A model generated the notes under the pieces. That model was not told where the DNA came from. It worked only from the letters and a program-made list of their open reading frames with translations, and made no database searches. A stretch of DNA of 38,088 nt. Origin: Candidatus Gottesmanbacteria bacterium RIFCSPHIGHO2_01_FULL_40_15 (GTDB lineage: Bacteria > Patescibacteriota > Microgenomatia > 2-02-FULL-39-11). Location: assembly GCA_001779115.1 (NCBI GenBank), contig MFJF01000018.1, positions 1 through 38,088 on the forward strand, given 5' to 3'. The position numbers and the translations under genes were made by a program. Within the stretch, counting starts at the first letter, position 1; the number at the start of each line of letters is the position of its first letter. Below are positions 6,846 to 13,105 of the stretch, one piece after another.

Positions 6846-7709
6846 ATGAATGAGAAAAAACCATACGGAATGTATCCCATTGATTTCCGTAACGAAAGAA
6901 GACAAGCTTTAAGTGTTATTCTTTTTTCCGGAAGCGCCATTATTACGGCAGGTTGCGGATTATTTAATCTATTATTTCCGCCCAAAGACAATTATTCGAG
7001 GATAAAAGCAACTTCTCAAGCTTTAGCCGGAGATCCGGAAATGCTTGATATAACTCTTGAAAATTTGCCGAAATCACTCAGAGACAATGCCGTGAAGATA
7101 ACCTTTAAAGGAAAGAGAGAGATAGACGGAGCGGAAGGAGATTTTTTTGCCTCAGGGATGGTGCTTCGGGAAAATAATGAAAATATTATTATTGTCAGCG
7201 GAAAGCATGTGCTGTTTCCGGAGGGTATTGAGATAGATAATCTTTCTTTAAGCCAGCCTCAAAATAAAGACAGCAGGGAATTAAAATTCTCAAGAGAGGA
7301 TATAATTGGACATTTTCGGGGAACTGGTGAAAACGAGGCATCAATATTGGTTATTAATAAAAAATCTCCTGGTAGATTTACCGCTTACAGCCCGATAATA
7401 ATAAACCCCAGACCGTTAAATGCGGGAGAAGTATTATTTTCAATTTCATATCCTGACGGAAGCGGAGCAGTAGGCTGGTTTGCAAATAAATATACGGTAA
7501 CCGGGAAAACAGGAACTATTGACGGAATCTCAAATTTATCAATATGCACAGGGATCAATAATTCCGGCGGGAGCGGCAGTCCGGTTGTAAATATTGAGGG
7601 TGAATTAGTCGGATTTACCATGGCCGGTCATACGGTTATTGAGGAAGTAGGGATAATAAAAGCGACTTCACTAAATGATCTGGTAACAAAAATTAAGGAA
7701 CAAGACTAA
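6846..7709 (+). CDS. Trypsin-like serine protease domain protein, possibly membrane- or lipid-anchored
   Basis: 287 aa. Residues ~21-40 form a hydrophobic export segment ending in ITAGC, a possible lipobox with Cys37. The body is a chymotrypsin-fold protease: VSGKHVLF gives the catalytic His (121), GGSGSPVV gives the nucleophile (Ser243 by alignment to GDSGGP), and ELVGFTMAG is the usual last strand. At the Asp position the sequence reads NEASILVI, so the Asp seems replaced by Glu164 or lost. The protein may therefore be weakly active or act as a binding module. It acts outside the cytoplasmic membrane. No clear partner is adjacent. Confidence 0.7.
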   Translation: MNEKKPYGMYPIDFRNERRQALSVILFSGSAIITAGCGLFNLLFPPKDNYSRIKATSQALAGDPEMLDITLENLPKSLRDNAVKITFKGKREIDGAEGDFFASGMVLRENNENIIIVSGKHVLFPEGIEIDNLSLSQPQNKDSRELKFSREDIIGHFRGTGENEASILVINKKSPGRFTAYSPIIINPRPLNAGEVLFSISYPDGSGAVGWFANKYTVTGKTGTIDGISNLSICTGINNSGGSGSPVVNIEGELVGFTMAGHTVIEEVGIIKATSLNDLVTKIKEQD

Positions 7710-7733
7710 AATTTCTCTTACTTTGACTTCTGA

Positions 7734-7742
7734 TGTTACAAT
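7734..7742 (+). promoter_or_regulatory. Extended -10 before the 147-aa secreted protein
   Basis: TGtTACAAT lies 13 bases before ATG 7756. TTGACT at 7723 with TATAGG at 7745 is an alternative pairing. Either gives a very short leader. Confidence 0.35.
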
Positions 7743-7755
7743 ACTATAGGATTTT

Positions 7756-8199
7756 ATGCATGAGAAAACCAGAAAAAAGTTGACATTTCCCATTTTATTA
7801 GGTTTCCTGGCAACTCTCGGAATACCGTTTGTTGTTAATGAATGCCAGAGAACCCAGGGAGTGGTACCTGTTGATACCGGAAAATCTATTCCGCCTCAAG
7901 TATTTGCAGAAGAGACACCTGTTGATTTTGGGCCTAAACCGCATGATATTCCGTCAAATTGCAGAATGATTAATACACCCGATGCCTCGAATTTTAATGA
8001 TAAGCTTCCAAGAATTAATAATGCGTTCAGAGCTGCTGATAATATGGGAGATCCCGGTTTGAGTAAATTACCCTATGAAATAATATATGGACCTGACAGT
8101 GGAAAGTCCGGATCAGTTACAGTATATTCGTGGGATCAGTTCATGGAAGCATTTCATGAAACCAATAATGGTGATTTGATTTGTGCTATTGATCCTTAA
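7756..8199 (+). CDS. Secreted or anchored hypothetical protein
   Basis: 147 aa with a basic N-terminus and one hydrophobic segment (residues ~10-27, FPILLGFLATLGIPFVV), so likely exported; a Cys follows in VVNECQ. The mature part is polar with no recognised domain and contains two further Cys (SNCRM near the middle and DLICAIDP at the end). It has its own promoter just before the ATG and is not clearly co-transcribed with the protease upstream. Function unknown. Confidence 0.6.
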   Translation: MHEKTRKKLTFPILLGFLATLGIPFVVNECQRTQGVVPVDTGKSIPPQVFAEETPVDFGPKPHDIPSNCRMINTPDASNFNDKLPRINNAFRAADNMGDPGLSKLPYEIIYGPDSGKSGSVTVYSWDQFMEAFHETNNGDLICAIDP

Positions 8200-8664
8200 T
8201 TATAATTCTTTTTCCAGCAGTAAATATCTTAAATTTCTGCCTATCCAGGGACCGGGGCCGGTGGCAATTGTAGATAATAATGCACCTGCTGATAAAGCTG
8301 TTAATTCCGAACTCTGTGTTGATAATCCGTAAAATAATCCGCTTGTTTCAAACGCAATAACTCCGGGAATTAATAAATATTTTACGTATCCTTTATCGGA
8401 TAATCGAGATGCTATACCAAATACAGAACCAAAGCCTACACCAATTAAACCCCAGGTTAACGCATGATCTGTTGCAGAAAATTGTAAGGATAAGGATGAG
8501 AATTTCTCTTTTAATACAGTAAATGAATACATTAGATGTTTATTGATATCCTGGCCTCTGTTTTCGATTAATTTTGAAACTTTATCCGCTAAGGAATTTT
8601 CCTGCATATTTAATGCTATTTTTTCAGAAGGAGTGAGTGTTTGCCGTAATATTTCAGGATTCAT
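8200..8664 (-). CDS. Small membrane protein of a family seen four times here
   Basis: About 154 aa. It has an amphipathic N-terminal half (LRQTLTPSEKIALNMQENSL) and three or four hydrophobic segments. Its C-terminal part (VIAFETSG..., SSELTALSAGALLSTIA..., IGRN) aligns with the 14307-14711 protein (LLAFEIGS..., QPELQSASTALLISSAGG..., IIRN), so they are probably homologs. An extended -10 box (TGcTATACT, 8688-8696) overlaps the first codons of the track's longer version, so the ATG at 8664 is the better start. Function unknown. It is convergent with the preceding gene, with the stops adjacent. Confidence 0.6.
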   Translation of the reverse strand: MNPEILRQTLTPSEKIALNMQENSLADKVSKLIENRGQDINKHLMYSFTVLKEKFSSLSLQFSATDHALTWGLIGVGFGSVFGIASRLSDKGYVKYLLIPGVIAFETSGLFYGLSTQSSELTALSAGALLSTIATGPGPWIGRNLRYLLLEKEL

Positions 8665-8687
8665 AAAAATAATAATTTTGGTTATGA

Positions 8688-8696
8688 AGTATAGCA
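8688..8696 (-). promoter_or_regulatory. Extended -10 for the gene at 8200-8664
   Basis: On the minus strand TGcTATACT; it overlaps the 165-aa track version's start, which favours the internal ATG at 8664. Confidence 0.45.
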
Positions 8697-8741
8697 TTGA
8701 ATTGGCTGTAGATCAAAACTATAGGTTTTTTGGGGAAAATC

Positions 8742-8782
8742 CCGATGTGCAGGTAGGATTCCACTCCCGGAGTGGAAAGTGT
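8742..8782 (+). repeat. Palindromic repeat, copy 1 (TTCCACTC-CCG-GAGTGGAA)
   Basis: CCCGATGTG...ATTCCACTCCCGGAGTGGAAAG; a near copy is at 28302-28335. The core is an 8-bp hairpin with a 3-base loop. It resembles a REP-type extragenic palindrome. Confidence 0.6.
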
Positions 8783-8810
8783 TTCTGATTTTAACAGGAG
8801 TGTTTTTTTT
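8762..8810 (+). terminator. Competing hairpins ending in a T8 run
   Basis: CACTCC (8762-8767) can pair with GGAGTG at 8769-8774 or with a second GGAGTG at 8797-8802, which is followed directly by eight Ts. The second pairing would make a terminator and the first would prevent it. It lies 120 bases before the strongly Shine-Dalgarno-led gene at 8932, so it could be a terminator or an attenuator. The long loop makes the terminator form weak. Confidence 0.35.
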
Positions 8811-8915
8811 GGAAAAAATAAAATTAAGCTTGTTCTTACTTAATTATTTCCCTTTTTTGGATTAAATATTACCTGATCTTTTTACTATGACGATCTATTA
8901 ATCAAATCCGAGGAA

Positions 8916-8925
8916 GGGAGGTGAT
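8916..8925 (+). promoter_or_regulatory. Strong Shine-Dalgarno site
   Basis: GGGAGGTGAT, near-perfect complement to the usual 16S 3' end, six bases before ATG 8932. Most genes in the window lack any such site. Confidence 0.8.
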
Positions 8926-8931
8926 ATTAGA

Positions 8932-9156
8932 ATGAAAATGCTTATATCTTTTTTGGCAGCGGTGGTTTTTGCCTTTTCAGCAACTGCGGTAATGGCACAA
9001 ATCACAGACTACACGGCCGAAAATGTGACCGGTAACATGACAAATAATATCACGACGACTCCGACAACGACTCCCGAACCACAGGGAGGCGGACCGGGAA
9101 CAGTGGCAGAACCGGAGGGAGCTCCCAATACAGGAATGGGAGGGACAGCCGGTTAA
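8932..9156 (+). CDS. Small secreted Thr/Pro/Gly-rich protein ending in an APNTG motif
   Basis: 74 aa. A signal peptide (residues 1-22, LISFLAAVVFAFSATAVMA, cleavage after AMA or MAQ) is followed by a Thr-rich linker (NNITTTPTTTPEP) and a Gly/Pro-rich tail with APNTG eight residues before the end. A sortase gene begins 70 bases downstream, and APNTG resembles a sortase sorting motif (LPxTG type), but the usual C-terminal membrane helix and basic tail are missing. It could be a substrate or an accessory of the sortase, or a small wall peptide. The very strong Shine-Dalgarno site suggests high expression. Confidence 0.65.
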   Translation: MKMLISFLAAVVFAFSATAVMAQITDYTAENVTGNMTNNITTTPTTTPEPQGGGPGTVAEPEGAPNTGMGGTAG

Positions 9157-9178
9157 ATAATTTATAGGAAGACGGTGG

Positions 9179-9216
9179 CGGTAAGCGGGGGAACTTTTTG
9201 ATCCTCCGACTTACCG
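9179..9216 (+). promoter_or_regulatory. Long hairpin between the secreted peptide and sortase genes
   Basis: CGGTAAG/CTTACCG plus CGGGGGA/TCCTCCG (one mismatch) form a ~14-bp stem in the 70-base spacer, ending 10 bases before the sortase ATG. There is no T-run. It may block read-through, stabilise the upstream mRNA 3' end, or lower sortase translation. Confidence 0.45.
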
Positions 9217-9226
9217 TATATATAAA

Positions 9227-9778
9227 ATGAAAAAAATTCTGTTAACCCTTGTTATTGCAGCCGGATTGCTGTTTGGTACAATCGCCGGAGCAAAAGGCAG
9301 TGAAAAGTTAAATTTCCGGCAACTTTTGTTGTGGCACAGCCGGCCAAATACAGTGAAAATTCCGGATATTGATGTTGAAGCTAAAGTGGAATGGGTAGGA
9401 GAGGATAACCAGGGGAATATGGACATACCCAAGGACACTGATAATGCAGCCTGGTATGAAAAGGGATACTATCCCGGAGAGAAGGGCAGTATGGTAATAG
9501 CCGGTCATAAAGATTCCAAAACCGGTCCGGCCATTTTTTATAATCTGGATAAACTTTCATTCGGGGATGCGATCACAGTTTCGGATATGAAGGGGAAAAT
9601 TTACCGTTACATTGTTTTTGATAAAAAGCTTTATGAAGAGGATATGTTTCCGGTCAAAGAAATATTCGGAAAAACTGATTTTAGCATACTTAATTTAATA
9701 ACCTGTAAAGGAACTTTTAACAGAAGTGACGAGAGTTATTCCCACCGATTGGTTGTTTCGGCAAAGTTGGTAGAATAA
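9227..9778 (+). CDS. Sortase (class E/F-like transpeptidase)
   Basis: 183 aa. A membrane anchor or signal segment at residues 3-20 precedes a sortase domain with all three active-site residues: His94 in VIAGHKD, Cys160 in NLITCKG and Arg174 in YSHRLVV. Other family features are FYNLDKLSFGDAITV and the N-terminal KIPDIDVEAKVEW. Sortases cleave a sorting signal and join the protein to a cell-surface amine. The compact size and GHxD..TG..IF..L motif resemble the class E/F group. The gene just upstream ends in APNTG and is a candidate partner. TATATA sits a few bases before the ATG, so it may also have its own promoter. Confidence 0.85.
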   Translation: MKKILLTLVIAAGLLFGTIAGAKGSEKLNFRQLLLWHSRPNTVKIPDIDVEAKVEWVGEDNQGNMDIPKDTDNAAWYEKGYYPGEKGSMVIAGHKDSKTGPAIFYNLDKLSFGDAITVSDMKGKIYRYIVFDKKLYEEDMFPVKEIFGKTDFSILNLITCKGTFNRSDESYSHRLVVSAKLVE

Positions 9779-9791
9779 ATGGAGAGGTATT

Positions 9792-9926
9792 TTATTTCAG
9801 AATTAAATATTCAACAATAATGATTATTCCCAAAGTATTTACGGCAAAAAAAAGCCATATCATACGCTCGGATAAAGTAAGATTTTCCAGTGTTTTTTCA
9901 ATTTGGCGGTCAACCGGGTCGGAAGC
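9792..9926 (-). CDS. Very small single-pass membrane protein
   Basis: 44 aa from the ATG at 9926: a charged N-terminal half (DRQIEKTLENLTLSERM) and one C-terminal helix (IWLFFAVNTLGIIIIVEYLIL). The track's version has 22 more residues with no coherent character. No Shine-Dalgarno sequence or good promoter is visible, so the call rests on composition alone. Function unknown. Confidence 0.35.
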   Translation of the reverse strand, partial: ASDPVDRQIEKTLENLTLSERMIWLFFAVNTLGIIIIVEYLILK

Positions 9927-10010
9927 CATAGCAAATTGACAAAAAACCCCGGCTGGTGTAGATTTATGCTGCAACACAGAAAAACCAGCCAATGGTTTCT
10001 TATGGTTGCC

Positions 10011-10046
10011 AAGCCGGAGTGAGTTTACCCAACGAACTTCCGGCTT
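10011..10046 (+). terminator. Hairpin AAGCCGGA/TCCGGCTT
   Basis: An 8-bp perfect stem followed by GTAGTTTT on the plus strand. It lies in the gene-free 10.0-10.1 kb stretch. A weak terminator, or just an intergenic palindrome. Confidence 0.35.
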
Positions 10047-10094
10047 GTAGTTTTAATTCAATTAATATTTTATGGGATTAGGCGGAGTTTAACC

Positions 10095-10115
10095 AATGCA
10101 TAACAGATATGCATT
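10095..10115. repeat. Perfect inverted repeat AATGCATA-n5-TATGCATT
   Basis: An 8-bp stem with a 5-base loop, just past the stop codon of the minus-strand gene at 10121. No T-run on either side. It could stabilise the 3' end of that mRNA or bind a dimeric protein. Confidence 0.4.
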
Positions 10116-10120
10116 GACAG

Positions 10121-10705
10121 TCAGGTTCTTTTTTCCATGTCTTTCTCAATGAGTTTTCTTAAATAGACAGATTTGGGTATTTTGTCTATCCTTGATAATT
10201 TTTTCAGAAAAGTGGCAATTTCGGGAGTTATAAAGAAGGTAAAGCGCGTATCGGCAGTTCCCTTCACATAATAAATATAATCATCAATTATATCGGATAG
10301 AGTTTCCGGGCTGTATTTTTCACACACTACTCTCTCGTCCCGATAGTGGATAAGAAGTGTTGGGGGATTGCCTGATGAATAGAGGATAAGGACAGGTTTA
10401 TTCAAATTAAGGGCGAGGGATATTTCGTAGCCGATTGAGATTGAGAGAAAGGTTGTTTCAGCAACAATAAAGTCACTTCCTTTTATCCACTTTTCCAATT
10501 GTTTATGGAATTTAATCCGGTCTTCCTTTTTTTCCAGTTTTACTTCCGATTCAGTTGAGTTGATAATATGGTCCGATATGACATGGCAATTTTTGAATTT
10601 TAGATGGTTTATTATTTTTAAATAGTTTTCCAGATAGTGTTTTTTTCCGGTTATTGAAGCAGTAAAATAAACAGTTACAGGTTTTTGTTTTTTAATTTTT
10701 TTCAT
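10121..10705 (-). CDS. Nucleoside 2-deoxyribosyltransferase-like protein with C-terminal RHH-like tail
   Basis: 194 aa. The first ~130 residues resemble the nucleoside 2-deoxyribosyltransferase fold: VYFTASITG at the start, FHKQLEKWIKGSDFIVAET, then SISIGYEISLALNLNKPVLILYS, where Glu94 of GYE is at the position of the catalytic Glu. The family cleaves or exchanges N-glycosidic bonds in nucleosides; related folds cut NAD or modified nucleotides in immunity. The last ~45 residues (FTFFITPEIATFLKKLS...SVYLRKLIEKDM) look like a ribbon-helix-helix DNA-binding or dimerisation tail, an unusual pairing. It diverges from the next gene; a TATAAT lies 9 bases before its ATG. Confidence 0.6.
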   Translation of the reverse strand: MKKIKKQKPVTVYFTASITGKKHYLENYLKIINHLKFKNCHVISDHIINSTESEVKLEKKEDRIKFHKQLEKWIKGSDFIVAETTFLSISIGYEISLALNLNKPVLILYSSGNPPTLLIHYRDERVVCEKYSPETLSDIIDDYIYYVKGTADTRFTFFITPEIATFLKKLSRIDKIPKSVYLRKLIEKDMEKRT

Positions 10706-10714
10706 ACCAGGTTT

Positions 10715-10720
10715 ATTATA
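10715..10720 (-). promoter_or_regulatory. -10 box for the deoxyribosyltransferase-like gene
   Basis: TATAAT on the minus strand, 9 bases before the ATG at 10705; leader about 2-3 bases. Confidence 0.45.
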
Positions 10721-10768
10721 ATTTTATCACAGTTTGTAATAATCAGAAGATATTAAGGGCAAAAAGCG

Positions 10769-10777
10769 TGTTATAAT
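10769..10777 (+). promoter_or_regulatory. Extended -10 TGtTATAAT
   Basis: A consensus extended -10, 22 bases before ATG 10800. Drives the three-gene run 10800-11917; divergent from the promoter at 10715-10720. Confidence 0.6.
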
Positions 10778-10799
10778 CCGGTTTAGGATCCGGTTAAAT

Positions 10800-11240
10800 A
10801 TGAAGAAACTTATACAGAATTATTTATTTATTTGTGATGAGGCATTTTTGGGCCAGGGCGGGAAAATGAACATCATCGGAATTTTCCGGACTATCAATAT
10901 GTCCAAGCTACCAGGGACTCATTTAAAAACCGTTTTGGTCGGTAATTTTGATGTTCTGGATAATTCATTAAAAGAGGTAAGCCTGGAAATATCCCTAACT
11001 GACAGCCGGGGCGTATCCCAGGGATTGACGGTGGGTCCGATGAAAATGACCGTTCCGGAAAATAACAAAGGCAGAAATATTAATATTCTGATTGAAATGG
11101 GTAACGTGAAGTTTGAGAAAGAAGGGAAATACGCATTTCTGGTTAAAGCAGACGGCGAGACAGTCGGAAAAGCCGATTTTACCGTTAATCCTTTAAACCA
11201 ACCGACCAATATCGGGGTAAAAGGGAAGACAGTTAATTAA
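10800..11240 (+). CDS. DUF6941-like conserved hypothetical protein
   Basis: 146 aa, soluble, mostly beta-strand. The pattern YLFICDEAFLGQGGKMNIIGIFRTI followed by a P..H.KTVLVGNFDV segment and ISLTDSRG resembles the DUF6941 group of small bacterial beta-proteins, whose function is unknown. It is the first of three closely spaced genes (six bases to the next start) after an extended -10 promoter, so it is probably co-expressed with the DUF5674-like gene. The assignment is by remembered pattern and is moderate. Confidence 0.6.
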   Translation: MKKLIQNYLFICDEAFLGQGGKMNIIGIFRTINMSKLPGTHLKTVLVGNFDVLDNSLKEVSLEISLTDSRGVSQGLTVGPMKMTVPENNKGRNINILIEMGNVKFEKEGKYAFLVKADGETVGKADFTVNPLNQPTNIGVKGKTVN

Positions 11241-11246
11241 AAATAT

Positions 11247-11588
11247 ATGAACATACTTAGAGATCCGATAAATATTGTTGAAATGAGAAAAATGGCGGTT
11301 TCCAAATTCGGCCTAATGGTAAAAGCGGTAGTTGATGTTGAAAAGGAAATTATGGCTGTTTACGGCGATCTTCATGCCGATGAGGAAAAATTGCTTATTG
11401 AGGACGGATCCGAGCAGCATAATTTATGGGGAATAAATATTTATCCTGAAGAATCAGGGGATAATTTGGTTGAATTTGATTCCATGATCAATATCAGGCC
11501 GGTTATGGATAACATGACCAGGAGTGTTGAAAATCCGGTAACCCGGGAGAAAATTATAAAAATTGTTAAAAAACTTATTAAAAAGTGA
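11247..11588 (+). CDS. DUF5674-like protein
   Basis: 113 aa. The core matches the DUF5674 pattern well: FGLMVKAVVDVEKEIMAVY, then GDLHADEEKLLIEDGS, NLWGINIYPEE, EFDSMINIRP and a Lys-rich helix at the end. The family is very common in candidate phyla bacteria; its biochemical role is unknown. It overlaps the next gene by four bases, a pairing I recall as usual in these genomes, so the two products probably act together. Confidence 0.75.
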   Translation: MNILRDPINIVEMRKMAVSKFGLMVKAVVDVEKEIMAVYGDLHADEEKLLIEDGSEQHNLWGINIYPEESGDNLVEFDSMINIRPVMDNMTRSVENPVTREKIIKIVKKLIKK

Positions 11589-11917
11589 AATTTATTCATA
11601 AGGATTTGGCTGCGGGACGATGGAATGAACTAAATTTAGCCGAACAGCTGGCCAATGTCGGAAGCGAAGTGGAAAGAACAATAAGTTGGAGGAATAAGGG
11701 TAAACAGGAATACAGCCGGCAGGCATTTATGCGTGCATTAGAGCTTGTTTTTTTGACAATTTCCGCACCCAATAACAGAAAAAGATTGAAAGAGCTGACC
11801 CGGTTATACGAAGTGCTGGCGGATTATTTTGCCGGAGACAACATTTACGGATCATCGGATGAGCTCTGGCGGAAATATTTTTACTTTTTTAATTATATTG
11901 CCAGAAAAGATAAATAA
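11585..11917 (+). CDS. Conserved hypothetical protein paired with the DUF5674-like gene
   Basis: 110 aa, soluble and helical. MKFIHKDLAAGRWNELNLAEQLANVGSEVERTI and ALELVFLTISAPNNRKRLKELTRLYEVLADYF are typical of a short family I know from Patescibacteria next to DUF5674, with no assigned function. The ATG at 11585 overlaps the previous stop. The convergent carbonic-anhydrase-like gene ends four bases after it. Confidence 0.7.
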   Translation: MKFIHKDLAAGRWNELNLAEQLANVGSEVERTISWRNKGKQEYSRQAFMRALELVFLTISAPNNRKRLKELTRLYEVLADYFAGDNIYGSSDELWRKYFYFFNYIARKDK

Positions 11918-11921
11918 GAGG

Positions 11922-12284
11922 TCAATCAACAGGTTCAAATGAGCCGTTGAGCTTGAGGTAATAAAGGATGACTTTCAGGCCGGGATATTTTTCCACAATT
12001 TCTTTTTGGGCTTTGAGAAGATCCCGTATGTGAGTTCCGGCCGATCCCTGTTTGCCGTAAGCTCCGCAATCCTCGTGATTTATGAGATAAACTTCCTTTA
12101 TATGGTGAAGCCGATGTGATACTTCCAGCTGTTCAAGCACAAAAGGAAGATCTTTTACTCCGCCGGCAATTGAGAGGCGGTCGTAACCGTCTTTTAAATC
12201 CTCAACCCAGGATATGAGAAATTTCTGAATGCGGAAATCGATACAATGGACAATAATTGAGCGGCAAGAATGAGCTGCTTTCAT
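11922..12284 (-). CDS. Reduced beta-carbonic-anhydrase-like protein
   Basis: About 120 aa. HCIDFR near the N-terminus corresponds to the CxDxR motif and NHEDCGAYG to the HxxC motif of beta-carbonic anhydrases, so the zinc ligands (Cys, Asp, His, Cys) appear present. SIAGGVKDL fits the glycine-rich segment between them. The protein is much shorter than classical enzymes (~200 aa) and lacks the C-terminal helices, so CO2 hydration is likely but not certain. The track ATG (12290) is contiguous with the -10 box; the second ATG at 12284 fits a leaderless start. Confidence 0.7.
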   Translation of the reverse strand: MKAAHSCRSIIVHCIDFRIQKFLISWVEDLKDGYDRLSIAGGVKDLPFVLEQLEVSHRLHHIKEVYLINHEDCGAYGKQGSAGTHIRDLLKAQKEIVEKYPGLKVILYYLKLNGSFEPVD

Positions 12285-12290
12285 GGGCAT

Positions 12291-12318
12291 ATCTTAGCAC
12301 AGGCGATGGTTTTATCAA
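12291..12318 (-). promoter_or_regulatory. Promoter TTGATA-16-TAAGAT with TGn
   Basis: On the minus strand TTGATA (12318-12313), 16 bases, TGc and TAAGAT (12296-12291). The track start codon follows the -10 directly, so transcription would begin near the second ATG (12284), which decides the start. Confidence 0.55.
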
Positions 12319-12349
12319 GTTGAAATAGTGAGAAAGATGACTATAGGAT

Positions 12350-12589
12350 TTATCTTCTGGCAGGATGATTTGTCGTGGCCGGAACATCTATTTCGCCTGG
12401 ATGCGGAAGATCGTGTCGGTCTAACCAATCCGGTTTACCCAGAATTATTTCTTGAATTTCTTTTGAAGTTTCCCAACCATCGAAAATTACTTTTGCTTCC
12501 AAAGCTAATTGTTTTTTAATTTCAGCCAGTTTCCCTTCGAAACCTATTTTAGGAGATTGATCCGCCATAGAAGTTAATGATAAGTCCAT
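12350..12589 (-). CDS. Small charged hypothetical protein
   Basis: 79 aa (or 72 aa from a second ATG that begins MADQSPKIGFEGKLAEIK). Soluble, with a helical, Lys/Glu-rich first half and a Pro/His-rich tail. TAAAAT/TATAAT boxes overlap the first ATG, so the second ATG (12568) would fit a leaderless or short-leader mRNA. No family recognised. The overlapping ORFs at 12202-12387 and 12328-12519 have poorer composition and are treated as shadows. Confidence 0.45.
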   Translation of the reverse strand: MDLSLTSMADQSPKIGFEGKLAEIKKQLALEAKVIFDGWETSKEIQEIILGKPDWLDRHDLPHPGEIDVPATTNHPARR

Positions 12590-12658
12590 TATATTTTACA
12601 TCATAAAAACAAATTTTTCATTTAATTAGGAAGGTTATGACGGGACAAAACGGATTTT

Positions 12659-12667
12659 TGATATAAT
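12659..12667 (+). promoter_or_regulatory. Extended -10 TGaTATAAT
   Basis: Consensus extended -10, 15 bases before ATG 12683; leader about 9 bases, no Shine-Dalgarno sequence. Confidence 0.6.
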
Positions 12668-12682
12668 ACTAGGCTGGTATGG

Positions 12683-13072
12683 ATGATAAAAGAATTATTT
12701 TTAAACGCAAATACCGGTGAACTAAGTCTTTTTAACTCTTTAATTAATGAAAGAGCGGTCAGAATTTTTCCGGTAATTTGGGAATTTACGGAGAAACGGG
12801 GAATAGAGACTGACAGATTGCTTCAGGAAGGCATAACTAAAATAGATCCGGCGATGGGAATATTCGGATCGGCAATAGGCATTGCTTTTGGACTTGCCGC
12901 CAGAGAAAGCGTTAAAGATCTTATTGCGGTTGAGATTATTGAAGCTTTGGGTTGGACGGCGACAACAGTGATGGGAGGAGACGCTTTAGGAGATGCATTT
13001 GCCGTTTCCATGGCAGCTTCAGCAACAACTTTTTTAATATCCAAATTTTTTCCTTCCAAGAGAGAATTATAA
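12683..13072 (+). CDS. Small membrane protein of unknown function
   Basis: 129 aa: a polar helical N-terminal half (NERAVRIFPVIWEFTEKRGI) and two or three hydrophobic, Gly/Ala-rich segments (GIFGSAIGIAFGLAA, VEIIEALGWTATTVMGG, FAVSMAASATTFLISKFF). The architecture resembles the proteins at 8200, 14307 and 14708, so it may be a distant member of the same family. It has its own extended -10 promoter and precedes dinB by 33 bases. Confidence 0.6.
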   Translation: MIKELFLNANTGELSLFNSLINERAVRIFPVIWEFTEKRGIETDRLLQEGITKIDPAMGIFGSAIGIAFGLAARESVKDLIAVEIIEALGWTATTVMGGDALGDAFAVSMAASATTFLISKFFPSKREL

Positions 13073-13105
13073 AGAAGCTGATCTTCCTGTAAAATATAAA
13101 TATCC

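Noticed and set aside
12328-12519. 63-aa plus-strand ORF opposite the 79-aa gene
   Set aside because: Composition is poor and there is no promoter; the minus-strand ORF is the better candidate.
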